This document shows, piece by piece, positions 11,111-22,455 of a stretch of DNA of 64,000 nucleotides. Where the stretch lies: the NCBI GenBank assembly GCA_017654935.2, contig CM065699.1:21195851-21259850 (forward strand). The letters run 5' to 3'. The position numbers were made by a program, and so were the translations under genes. Below the pieces are notes generated by a model that was not told the DNA's origin, did no database searches, and saw only the letters and a list, made by a program, of their open reading frames with translations. Numbering within the stretch: position 1 is the first letter of the stretch; each line of letters starts with the position of its first letter. The DNA is from Phymorhynchus buccinoides. Lineage: Eukaryota; Mollusca; Gastropoda; Neogastropoda; Raphitomidae.

Positions 11111-12106
11111 TTGATACTAATTTTTTCCCAATTCTCCTCCCCCTCCTCACCCTGCCCCCCCCCCCCCCCCCCCCACAAAATGGGTAGGTGTCTGCGCTTG
11201 CGGAGACGCCCTCTCCAGGGAAGACAACCCGATTTCACAGAGATAAGTCTATGTGACTTGAATATACCAAGATACCAAAAACAAAAATACGTTTTCCGTT
11301 GCCGTGATGGTGCCTCTCAAAGCGCCAAACGTTTCAAAAATATATATATATTCCTACCATTTCCCCATCCTGCTTTCGCCACCATCGCCCTAAAGATTAA
11401 AAGTGAGTACAGTAACTTACCTGTCCCTACGAATAGCCTTGGCTGTGTCAGACCAATTGATATAAGCTAGAATGCCAAGGCTACCTCAAAATGTTGTTAT
11501 GTTTTGTGCATAGTTATGCGGGGATTAGTCTTTAGCCGTGGAAAAAGTCTGGGTATAACATCGTCAGTCAGTCTAAAAGTCCTCCGAAGTCCGGGGTGTG
11601 GCTGTCCACGTGGCAGGGCCAAACAAAAAACGGTCACACACATAATGTTCTTATCCCTAGCTTGTGCATTTGTACCATAGTGTTCAAGTGCTTCGGCTGG
11701 TTGGGATGATCCCAGGGAACGACAACAACAACAACAGTCCCTACGAGAATGATGTTTGAAAAATCTTTACAGCCGAAGACGAACATACTGGGCTTAACTG
11801 TTTCTTAGTTAGGCGCATAATGGCAAGCATTATGCATCTACGCTCATATGACAGGGAACAGTCTGAGCGAACGGAACCATCCAAGAAGAAGAAGAAACTG
11901 TCAGGAGTCAAGAGTGATGACAAACCCAGCATCTTCTGGCAGATAATTCTAGTCCTTAATCATGAACAACAACGATGACGATAACTACAACAACAAAAAG
12001 AAAAATTACAAGAAAGAATATTTAAGGGGACACAAGGCATAGATGTCCTATTTTGACTTGGCCTGACCATGAACATTGGCATCATTTCTATGATTACTTG
12101 CAGATT

Positions 12107-12364
12107 TGAACACTTTCACCGCCAATGTCACATTTAATCACACACTACAATGATTTGACACCCATGGTCACTAAAAAGGCATCAAATCAGGACCAAAGAC
12201 CCTATTTTTCTTAAATTTTGGGAGGTAAGGATCGGCCTAATGTTATATAATTATGTCACACGAGGAATTCCCAATATTGCAGATATTTGTTTTTCTCTAC
12301 CCAGTTAAGCTTACTTGGTATTTTTTTTGGGCTGAAAAATGGCTGGCGTCGAAAGGGTTTTAAA
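12107..12364 (-). mobile_element. piggyBac-like MITE, right-arm copy
   Basis: The right-arm equivalent of 7051-7306, with CACTTTCACCGCCA at one end and CTGGCGTCGAAAGGG at the other. Both ends have drifted from the consensus seen at 33408-33653. Confidence 0.65.
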
Positions 12365-12489
12365 TTAATTGTTTAAATTATATTTCAGATTAAACCATTT
12401 TATTTTCCTTTCTTTTTAAAAATCGAATGTATTGGCCTGTGTTCCTCTGCATGATTGCACAAACGCTTCCACGAAAATATACCACCATT

Positions 12490-13043
12490 ATTACGCTTGC
12501 ATGAAAATCTTCATAAGTAAGCGATGTCCAGGGAAAAAAAGAACCCCACAATAGAGCAGTCACCTGCCACGATCCGCCTTCCTCCACGACCTTCCCTCAT
12601 CGCCATTGCATCGTCTCCATCCCCAGGAAGACCTCACCGTCTTCAGGAACACCGTCCATAAGGGTCTCTGACCGATTGGACGCTAACCTCTCACCTTCTC
12701 TGAAACAAAATTAAATTATCTTAAAACTAACGCAGCCATGGTTTCGGTTCTGCGAGACTAGAGTCCTGGGTAGTCCGTTGTGAGACTGGTTATAACTCTC
12801 CCCATGGGGATACTGGGGGATCTTTCAATTACAAATAGTTCCCCCCCTTTCTGGAAGTTCTGCGCTTGCAGCACTTCCTCTAACCCAGGCTGTCGCTCTC
12901 TTAAACTCTGCCTCTTCCTCTTCTTAATTATTATGTACTTTATTTTCTTATTGGCCCATTCTCCTGCCTTTTAAGAGATATCCTCCAAATAATGTTCTCC
13001 TTCGAGCTCCTCCACAATCGGAACGTGTCGGCTGAATGCAGCG
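12490..13043. other. Segment present only in the right arm
   Basis: In the left arm the flanks join directly near 6930 (CTCTCCC then TAATGGTGG), whereas the right arm has about 550 bp between them. The extra sequence contains the 3' part of a family-1 dispersed repeat (about 12785-13043) and about 290 bp with nothing recognised. As the repeat is cut short in the left arm, a deletion there is the simpler reading. Confidence 0.75.
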
Positions 13044-13203
13044 GGGAGAGCAATGAAAACTGAAAACCCGACACACACGTATACAAACCCATTATGGCCA
13101 TATAGCCTGGGAGCACATCAATAAAATGAAAACTTTATAATTGTAAAGCGCTTAAAGTCTGGTCCATGCCTCGCGCATCTTTGTTTGGCAGGCTGACACA
13201 GAC

Positions 13204-13324
13204 ATGGACGGTGCTACTCCAAACCAAGGGACCATCTCTACCACAGACCAAGATGGCGCTGTACGTTTGGAGAAAAACGTGGGCCTGCTTTCTGCAACTA
13301 TGCTGATAGTTGGCACAATTATAG
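13204..13324 (+). CDS. SLC7 right copy, exon 1
   Basis: [14 protein letters not shown] and TM1 to VGTIIG; donor GTCAGT. A TAA lies in frame at 13153. A possible acceptor (TTTGTTTGGCAG, ending 13190) precedes the ATG. Confidence 0.8.
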
Positions 13325-13957
13325 GTCAGTAATACAAAACAAATCAATGCGAGAATTTTGCCTGGGCTTAATAAGGCTGTGCCAGACCAATTGACATAAG
13401 GCTAGAACACCCAGGCTAAACATCAAAATGTTGTTATGCTATTTTTGTTTATGCAGGGTTGTCTTTAGCCATGACAAGCTCCTAGCGATAATATCATCAG
13501 TCTTTCAAAATCCTTCGAAGTCGGAGTGTGGTTGCCCACGTGGCGGGGTAATAAAAAAACCCGGTCACACACACGTAAATGTTCTCATCCCTAGCTGGTG
13601 TATTTGTTATACCATAGTGTTCAAGTGCTTCGGCTGTTGGGATGATCCCTGGAGGTTCTTTTAGCCAGGGTACGACAATAACAATGCGAGAATAGTGCTC
13701 TGCATTGGCACAGTTGTAGACATACTGTTTGTTGGCAAAATCATGTAGGAAACAACTCCTTTAATGGCACAATCATAGGTGAGTATGCCTATGCATAAAA
13801 TGGGATAACTCAGAACAGCTTTATATTATTAGGCTTCTCTCGGGGATAAATTTTATGAGATACTGTAATAAATTTGTGTTAATCGAGAATCGCGATCTTT
13901 AATTACTTGGTGCTTTTTTTTTTAAAGTAACGGTTAAAATCTTCATGACCCTTCCAG

Positions 13958-14059
13958 GCTCTGGCATCTTCATCTCGCCTAAAGGAGTGATGGAGGGCGG
14001 TGGTTCAGTGGGCATGACGCTGCTGCTGTGGCTGGGCTGTGGGCTGCTGTCCACCATGG
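13958..14059 (+). CDS. SLC7 right copy, exon 2
   Basis: [20 protein letters not shown] plus TM2. The acceptor is CTTCCAG and the donor GTAAGA. The coding sequence matches the left copy throughout. Confidence 0.9.
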
Positions 14060-16403
14060 GTAAGAAACCCACCACCCTTATCTGTATGTATAATTATCCA
14101 GTTCTCTTAGGAAGCAGGAGTACTTTGCAGCCAAAACGATGACCTGTGTGTTTCTCTATCTGTCTGTCTAGTTGTAAAAAAACAATTCCGCAGTCTTCAG
14201 AGCTTACACTATGTACTGTATTGAAAGTAGGCAAAGGTGTATAACTCTTCATTAAAGGCACACACGTGACCTAGCACCACGAAAGGGACATTAAGTGTCA
14301 AAAGGAGGCCATTCTGAGAAAATGGCACAGTTGGAAACGTCAGGCAATTCTCTATCTAATGATATAAAAACCCATTCTTGTATCCTTTTTTGTTGCAGTT
14401 ATGAGCATTTAAAGTTGGTAGGGTGACTGTCGGCTGTTTTGAGAAATCACAGTCTAAAATCTATCCTATCCTAGAGAAAATGCATCAACCTACTACTTTT
14501 AAAGCACTTTTTTGAATATTTACAAACCGTATTAAACGTTATACTTTATGGATATGAAAGATAAGATGTTAGAGAGCACGAAAATACCCATAACTCAAAA
14601 TTGATAAAAAATGATATTTTTTACTTTGCAAGCCTGTTTGTGAGAAACTAGCCCCGCGACTTAATGTCCCTGTCGTGGTGCCGGGTCACATATGGCACCA
14701 CCGCCTAGCTCTGTGCGGATAAAAAGCTTAGAGGAACAATCCCCATTTCCTGTGCTGATTATGGAGACATTTGACAGAATGGTTTCCAATGCTCCAAGGG
14801 AAACTACCATCAAGGGTGAACATTGAGCATTGCACGACTGCTCAGGGGAAGTAAGCTTGTTTGTCGGGCAAGATGGATGGTTTACCTCGCCTGCCCGCGG
14901 GTTGGGCAAGTCAAAATGCCAGAAGATATCAGATGGAGACACATAGAGATGAGGACACATAGACCCGGGGACATACAGGACGGGGACACAATACAGAGAT
15001 CGTGACATGATTTAAAGGGGGCAACCCGACAGGATGAGTTTTTGCAAGAAAACACGTCGATATCACCATGGAAAAGAAGAGAAAAGTGACAGGAAGAAAC
15101 ACCCTTCACAAAGATCGCAACGCTCACTTTGCTCTGGTGGTCCCAGAAATCAGACCGTGAAAATCGACGATTCCTCCTTGGCGGAGGTGCACGAATTTTT
15201 CACAATGCAAGCCTTTTAAAAAAAATTAATACAGTTTACCTAAAGGAGTGTCGCTCACAATAAAGAAAGTAGCTCCTTTTAAAAAAAAACCTGCACTACA
15301 AAGAAGAAAAAGCTTCAACCACAAATGAGTGACCTCCACGGCCACGCCCGTCCAAAACGGCTTCTCTCTCTATACTCCGGCATCTCCGCCAAGGAGGAAT
15401 CGCCGTTTTGACGGTTTTTAATTTCTAGGAAACCAGAGCAAAGTGAGTGTTCCGATCCTTGAAAAGGCTGTCTTTCTGATGATATCGACGTGTTTCTTGC
15501 AAAAAATCATCCGTCAAGGTCCACCTTACTGAAACATGAATTGACGTCAATGGGGAAACTGGGGCATATAGAACGTAAGAACGGTTTAAACACAGGAACA
15601 AATAGATACAACATTGTTGATCATACATAGAGACATGGACACATAGAGATGGGGGCATATCAAATACATATAGAAGGCTTTATGAAAAATCATGTATGAA
15701 CTATCACGTAAGGAAAAAAACAACCAAGTAAGATTTATGAAGAATCATGTAAATACAGATGTTTATGAAGAATCATGTATGAGGGTCTCCATGATAATAT
15801 GAAAAGAAAGTAGTAGAGTTTATGAAGGAGCATATAGACAGTAGACTTTATGAAGAATCATGTATTTATACATATGTTTATGAACCGAGAATCATGTTTG
15901 AGGGTCTACATGATTAGTAGAGTTTATGAAGGATGCATTATAGACTAGTAGAGTTAATGAAGGATCATGTTAAATACAGATGTTTATGAAGAATCATGTA
16001 TGAGGGTCTACATGATAATATGAAAAGAAAGTAGTAGAGTTTAGGAAGGATCGAATGAATGAGATGAAAAATGGTGTTTTACGTCCTCTCGGTCACAGAC
16101 AAAAAAACAATGGGACATTTTTCTTGGTACAAAGATTGTGGGAACAATAACTGAATGCAATGCCCGGAGGGAAGTGCAAACACCAGTAAAGGTCCGAGGG
16201 TTTTTCAACAATTATAGATAGGTGTAGCGGTAACGCCTCCTCGGTTTTTAAACCTCATCGGTTATGGAACCGCCATTTTCTATTATTGAGGATCATAATA
16301 AGACAGTAGACTTTATGAAGAATCATGTATCACACACGTAACCTCTTCTCTTTCTCAATGGTTGGTTTAACGTCTAATTAGGCTGAAGTTCTTCTCTCTC
16401 CAG

Positions 16404-16709
16404 GGGCCTTAGTATACGCGGAGCTGGGTACGGCTGTACCGCGATCAGGGGGAGAGCACGCTTACCTTCTGTACACCTTCACGAGCACCAAAGGGAAAGA
16501 ACTCTCCGCCGGATCTAAAGCTGCTACTAAAAATGGAGACTGGGGTCGCGTGCCCGCCTTCCTGTTCGACTGGATGGGGCTGCTGGTCATCCGGCCCACC
16601 ATGTTCGCGCTCATCTCGCTGGCTCTGGGCACCTACATGGCCAAGCCATTCTACCCCTCCTGTGACCCGCCCGTGCTGGCTGTCAAGCTGCTCACCTTTT
16701 GTGCCATGT
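16404..16709 (+). CDS. SLC7 right copy, exon 3
   Basis: Same protein segment as the left exon 3, including the charged insertion. The acceptor is CTCTCCAG and the donor GTGAGA. Confidence 0.9.
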
Positions 16710-17544
16710 GTGAGATGACGTGATGCAGAGTCGACACGCCACGCGAGCACACAATACATGCAAGCACACACGCGCGCGCGCGGCGAACTCACGCACGCAT
16801 CCATTTCCATTCCCCAATACATACATACACGCGCACGAGCATGGCACGTAGACGTAAGATTACGCACAAGCACACACACGTCGATGTCCAGTTACATACA
16901 CACTCAAGCATATACACATAGGCTCTACATTTCGTACCTTACCTCACACACACACACACACACACAAACACACACGACACACACCACACAACCACACGCA
17001 CACCACACACACACAACACCGCAGAAGATCACCGAGGATCTATGTTAGGCTCGTCAGGAGGCAACCAACCGGAGGAGACACTGCACTGATGCTGAGTCAC
17101 TTCGGTGGAGTTCAGTGGAGCCTGTACTCAGGACACTACCTACTAAGCCCCCTTACTGACGACAATAATTATGTTTTAGTAGCGGAGCCATCGTGAATGA
17201 GGTCCTCCTTCAAGGGCGCCACCACAACCGTCCACCGTCAGCCCCCCAGAACACACTGAGCCCCACGACTATGACCCGAACGCACCAAAGGCATAGACTG
17301 GATTGAAAATCGAAAATGAGGTCACCATGAGAGCAGGGCATACAAAGCCACAGAATTTGATATACTTTTTTTTCTTTTCTAATGATTGATAAAAATGAGG
17401 CGGATGAAACTGATGATGATGATGCCATGGAGTTCAGTATCGGTCTGAGATCTGCATGACAGGGCTGTATTCTACGCTACCTGTCATAATGATTATCCCG
17501 GCATTAACCAGGTCCGCGAACTACAGACACCTGCAGTGTTGGTT

Positions 17545-17762
17545 TTGAAATTAGAGCAACACTCTCAGATTTGCACCTGTTAAGCGGTTGAAGCTCGAAC
17601 GTGTGGTTTCATTCTTCCCATTGAGCCTACATCCACTCACTCTGGGTAGGAGTCGGTCCAGGACTGGAAAAAAACCAACATTCACCTCTGACGGGACTCG
17701 AACCCAAGACCACCCAGCCAGTAATCCGCGACGCTAACCACTACGCCACGGCAGCTGGTCTG
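17545..17762 (-). repeat. tRNA-headed SINE, right-arm copy
   Basis: Reverse complement of 2330-2545; box A survives (AGCGTCGCGG side altered) and the body CCAGTCCTGGACC is retained. Confidence 0.65.
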
Positions 17763-17972
17763 TATTACTTAATGTTTTGTAAAGCACTTGCATAAATTAT
17801 TACAATTACATATTCGATTTGATACAAAATGTGAAACTATTCTCCATTTACCGTAAATTCAAGACAAAAGCCGAGAGCTAGTCCAGCATATAATGTTGTT
17901 GCACATGATTATTAATTATATTATATTATTATTATGCTTTATCTTTGAGTGACCACCAGCTGGACTGTCCAG

Positions 17973-18122
17973 GTGTGATCTGTTTCCCTGAACTGCTGGA
18001 GTGTCCGTGTGGGGGGGGGGGGGGGGGGCCCCCCCCCACCAGCGTGCAGAATCTGTGCACGTTTACCAAGTTAACCGCGCTCTTCATTGTGGCTGTGGGC
18101 GGCATCGTCCAGCTTATTAGAG
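17973..18122 (+). pseudogene. SLC7 right copy, exon 4 with homopolymer expansion
   Basis: Where the left copy reads GTGTGGCCACCAGC, this copy has about 17 G followed by about 9 C before ACCAGC, and an additional C in TTTCCCTGAA. The protein NCWSVRVA is lost over that interval, although the net length change (+24) restores the downstream frame to GGIVQLIRG. Confidence 0.8.
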
Positions 18123-18758
18123 GTAGTACGGTAATCTATTTTATTACAGTGGGTGTGTGTTTGTGTGCATGCGTGCGTGTGTGTGTTGTGTGTTGTGTGA
18201 GCAATGTGTGCGAGTTGTGTATGTATGAATATGCATGTATGGTATGTAATGAATATGCATGTATGTATGTGTGTGTGTACATGCGTGCGAGTGTGTATGT
18301 AGGCTATGTATGTATGAATATGTGTATGTTGTGTGTGTGGTCTGTCGTGCGTGGCGGACAACGCGCGCGTAAACAGAACACACAGGCCTATTTGTGAGAT
18401 TATTGATGCGATCATTTCATCCATCCATTCATCTTTCCATTCATCCATCCATCCATCCATCACCCGCCCATCAATCCATCCATCCATCTATCCACCTATA
18501 CCCATCCATCCAAATCCACCCATTCATCCAAATCCACACACACACCCAATCCAATCCATCCATCCACCCACCCACCCATTGATCAGACGGGTCTAAACGA
18601 CAGGGCATGTCCCTCTCTGTGGTGACTAGCCAGAAACAGTCTAATCTGTGCTCTTTATTCCTTTTGGAGATAGACTGTTCTGGCAGGCACCCTCGCCGGC
18701 GAACTGATTCCATACTGATAGATGGACCTGATTTCCTGTTGTTTTCTCGCAATAATAG

Positions 18759-18860
18759 GGGGACGGACACTTTTGCCAGAACCGTTCGCCGACACCTCCA
18801 CATCTGCATCCACTGTGGCTACAGCTTTTTTAACAACGGCCTCTGGGCCTTCGATGGCTG
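18759..18860 (+). pseudogene. SLC7 right copy, exon 5 with frameshifts
   Basis: Relative to the left exon this copy lacks one base in GGGAGACGG, gains an A in TTTTGCCAGAACC, and gains two bases in the poly-T/AAC stretch. The frame is broken although both splice sites remain. Confidence 0.8.
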
Positions 18861-18916
18861 GTAAGACGATCATTGAGAGTATGAAGAGAAGGAGGAGGGG
18901 GGAGAAGAAAATAAGC

Positions 18917-18964
<48 letters not shown>

Positions 18965-19168
18965 AGAGACTTTGAATTGAATGAATGTTGTTTATAGAGG
19001 GTAATAAATAAGCATGTCTGCTTTTTTTAACATCCAGCCCTCTGGAGGAAACAACAAAAAAAGGGCGAAAAAACACAACATTATTTATATAAGTAGAAAT
19101 AAAAAAAGAAACGAGTACAGACAAAGCTATATAATATTGTATAAGGCATGCAAATACAACCTTATGTT

Positions 19169-19214
<46 letters not shown>

Positions 19215-20172
19215 GCACACTCACTCGCGCACATAAAGAGGGAGGGAGAGAGAGTGGGGGATGGAGCGCGTGTGCATGTGCGTGCGTGCGCACACACACA
19301 CACATGCACGCAACCCGCAACCCAACACTGTAGGAGGGCGGCTAAGATGTACAAAATAGTTAGGCCACACGACCAGCATGAGAGCACCCCCCCCCACTCT
19401 TTCGTAGGTTCGCACATAAGAACAGTCTGCATCAGGACAACAGGACAATAATCAAAATTATGAACCTAGATCGTGACACGCTAGCTCAACAGCTGCGCGG
19501 CAGCATTTCGGGTACGTGAACTTTGACAATGACTTCATTTGGGGGGGGGGACATCGCCTTGATATTCTAGCTAGTTACCTACCTGCTGCAAATGTCAGCA
19601 TCCTACGTGCCTCCGTTCAACGCTACGTGGTATCAGGCTCTGTCAGCCGCAGAACAGCAGACTGCCCGACTACATTTACCATCTTTCCGGGGGCTACACA
19701 GCTGGTTAGCATTACAGCTCGCCTCGCGGTAACAGACAGCACTTCAACTTCACAAATCTTTATTACCTCAAATGATATTAATATGGCAACACCGTGTTTC
19801 AACATAAGCTCCATAGAACAATATTTTCAAATCAGAGACAGACAGACAAACAGACGAGACTGGAGAGAGAGAGGCAACATGAGAAAAGCCTAGAAACCGC
19901 CCCACAAAAACAGCATGATAAACTATTTGCCACTCCTAAAGCACTCTTGTCAGATTCCAATTACACGCTGGCTTACTTTTCTTCTGCTGGACAGTCATAA
20001 AGCGTGTTTCTCTCTGTTATGTCGTCTCACTCTAAGCACGATTTTCAGTCCCCGAGCGAAGGTTCGGAGAGCTATTGTTTTTTTGTCTGGTGCCCGTCCG
20101 TCCGTCGTCCGTCCGTCCGTCCGTCCGTGTCCGCGTGGTCTCCGTCCCGTCCGGCTATTTGTCGTTATTCTC

Positions 20173-20809
20173 AAACTATCAGTCCTATTATCATCAAATT
20201 GGTATACTAGTTTGCCAAGATCAAGCTATCCACTGATGTATTTAGTTTTTTACTTAAGGTCAGGGTCGCGCCAGTTACGGTTCAAACCCACGAAACCATA
20301 CTCGCTAATACTCGCGAAGTTTTTTGCATGTATTTTAATGCTTTTTTTTCACAACATTTCTTTGATGAATGTCTATAACACAGTTTGCTCATTAATTTTT
20401 CTGTGTCGCGCCGTGTGCCGCATGATCGCGCGCCGCTCCAATCAGGTCCGAACCCCAAGGCTATATATAAAAAAACTATCAGTTTACATGCTGTTTTGAT
20501 GCGTTTTATGTAGTTACGTGCTGTTTATGCGTTTTTATGTATGTGTCCGCCGATACATTCCGATTTCGGAGTATCCCTCCCCCACCCCCCGCTCGCGATG
20601 CTGCGAGGGGACTTTGCACCGATCTACGTTGCACTGTTTTTTATTAGGACGCAGTCACTGGAGCGCACACACATTGCCCTGCCTACTTGCTTGAGCCATA
20701 GCATCTCTACTCAATATTGCAGAGATGAAATGATTCTATCGCAGATGCTGTGTTACGTTTTGACACACATGAGAGTCCTTGATACTTTTCTCGGCCCATG
20801 AAGAATCCT
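20173..20809. other. Sequence between the palindrome and the gap; nothing recognised
   Basis: Leaves the inverted repeat after the GTCC-rich tract. No splice-bounded coding segment, tRNA or clear repeat was found. Confidence 0.6.
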
Positions 20810-21309
20810 NNNNNNNNNNNNNNNNNNNNNNNNNNNNNNNNNNNNNNNNNNNNNNNNNNNNNNNNNNNNNNNNNNNNNNNNNNNNNNNNNNNNNNNNNNN
20901 NNNNNNNNNNNNNNNNNNNNNNNNNNNNNNNNNNNNNNNNNNNNNNNNNNNNNNNNNNNNNNNNNNNNNNNNNNNNNNNNNNNNNNNNNNNNNNNNNNNN
21001 NNNNNNNNNNNNNNNNNNNNNNNNNNNNNNNNNNNNNNNNNNNNNNNNNNNNNNNNNNNNNNNNNNNNNNNNNNNNNNNNNNNNNNNNNNNNNNNNNNNN
21101 NNNNNNNNNNNNNNNNNNNNNNNNNNNNNNNNNNNNNNNNNNNNNNNNNNNNNNNNNNNNNNNNNNNNNNNNNNNNNNNNNNNNNNNNNNNNNNNNNNNN
21201 NNNNNNNNNNNNNNNNNNNNNNNNNNNNNNNNNNNNNNNNNNNNNNNNNNNNNNNNNNNNNNNNNNNNNNNNNNNNNNNNNNNNNNNNNNNNNNNNNNNN
21301 NNNNNNNNN
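20810..21309. other. Scaffold gap of 500 N
   Basis: Exactly 500 undetermined bases, a conventional gap length. The missing first exons of EDC4 and any 3' exons of the right SLC7 copy could be here or lost in the join. Confidence 1.
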
Positions 21310-21364
21310 CATGAAGCGCACCTAGTCACGAAGCGCACCTAGTCACGAAGCCTTCTACACAGGT

Positions 21365-21800
21365 ACCTTTTTCTCTACCCACCATTTTAAAATGAATGGG
21401 ACTGTGTCAGTTTATGATCGAATGGGGGCTACTCGTTCAGTTTTACACTGATTTGAGTATTTTTAATTTTACCAGAAACTGAACTTCAGTTGTTTTTTTA
21501 ATTCCTCAAAAAAAAAAAAATTGACCACAAGCGATTTGGGCGTTTTTGAACTTGATTGTTCTATCTTGGAAGTTTACAATGGCAGTGTATTAAGTTTACA
21601 AGGCTTATTGCACTGTCTATCACTCAAACTGTCTCTGTCTATCATTTTAACTGTCTGTCTCCTTATCTGTCTCTCTTAAGTTGCCCCCCTGAATCGTCCG
21701 ACGGGGCTCTGCCCCTGTACTCTGCCGGGGCCATGGGTCCTTGGACCCCTGCCTTTGAGTTTTTTTCATTTTGGAGAGTTCAGGCATCAGAATGATCCGC
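21365..21800 (+). repeat. Dispersed repeat family 5 copy without inserted MITE
   Basis: Shares long blocks with 24375-25105: TTTACACTGATTTGAGTA, TTTTTAATTTTACCAGAAAC, TGACCACAAGCGATTTGGG, and a C-rich end with GCCCCTGTAC. At the place where the other copy carries a 378-bp element, this one reads straight through (about 21460). Confidence 0.8.
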
Positions 21801-22268
21801 GGATTTCCGCGGTTTTGGTAGCCACTGGCCGCGGTTTTGGCACTGCCGGCCGCGGTTTGTACTTCATGAGGCAGCGCGATCTTATTCTCAAATGGTATTC
21901 TTAAACGGTTTGTTTTCATACTGCGCCTTCAGAAACGAAAAATCGCGGGCATGTTTGTTTTTTCTTCCGAGTTTAGAGCTCTCTCGACTCTTATTTTCAC
22001 TGTTTCAGAGTTTGTTTTGATGACAGTGATTGTGATTTGGGTTTTAAATGAGTCAATTTAGAGGATATAATCGCGGGAGACTACGATGATGTGAGAACTT
22101 TGAACTTTTCCGCGAGAAATCGGGTAGCGAATGATCGCAATGATGCCGAGTTTTGTGGGGTCCGACTCGATGTCGACTCCGAGTCATGGCGAGTGTTGTT
22201 CGTCCGCGGATTGGACTCTGGAGTATTCTGATGCCTGAGAGTTGCACCCATGTGATTTTTTTCTCCAG

Positions 22269-22455
22269 CCAAGACGGCGGGCGCGGTGCGCATCATGCAC
22301 GAGAAGTTGGACGACCGCAAGCTGATCAAGGGTTTCCGGGGCAGCGTGGTGGACGTGGCCTTTGCCCACTGCAAGGAGGCCATAGTGGCCGCCCTCGACG
22401 ACCTGGGATGCCTCCTTGTCTACTCCTGCAAGCTGGGCGTCAGCGACGACATTGT
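22269..22455 (+). CDS. EDC4: EDC4 exon (first visible)
   Basis: Follows a TTTTTTTCTCCAG acceptor and begins with two bases completing a codon. Encodes [29 protein letters not shown] and [15 protein letters not shown], a WD40 blade. It ends before GTATCCTT, a minor-spliceosome donor; reading on gives a stop after a few codons. Confidence 0.92.

Larger units (their letters stand above)
13204..18860 (+). pseudogene. SLC7-family transporter, right copy, damaged
   Basis: Mirror duplicate of the left-arm gene, with exons 13204-13324, 13958-14059, 16404-16709, 17973-18122 and 18759-18860. Exons 1-3 read as intact transporter sequence (one Ser-to-Ile difference near the N-terminus). Exon 4 is 24 nt longer through an inserted C and an expanded G/C run. 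Exon 5 has at least three indels. Either this copy is a decaying duplicate, or the arm is low-accuracy assembly of the same locus. No further exons were seen before the N gap. Confidence 0.75.
9767..20172 (-). repeat. Right arm of the giant inverted repeat
   Basis: Reverse-complement copy of 1-9765. It ends where the GTCC-rich tract meets unrelated sequence just after 20172. It is longer than the left arm mainly because it keeps about 550 bp (about 12490-13043) that the left lacks. It carries more damage in coding exons than the left arm: frameshifts at 17973-18122 and 18759-18860. Confidence 0.95.

Noticed and set aside
20707..21342. Open frames across the N gap
   Set aside because: They consist of undetermined bases.
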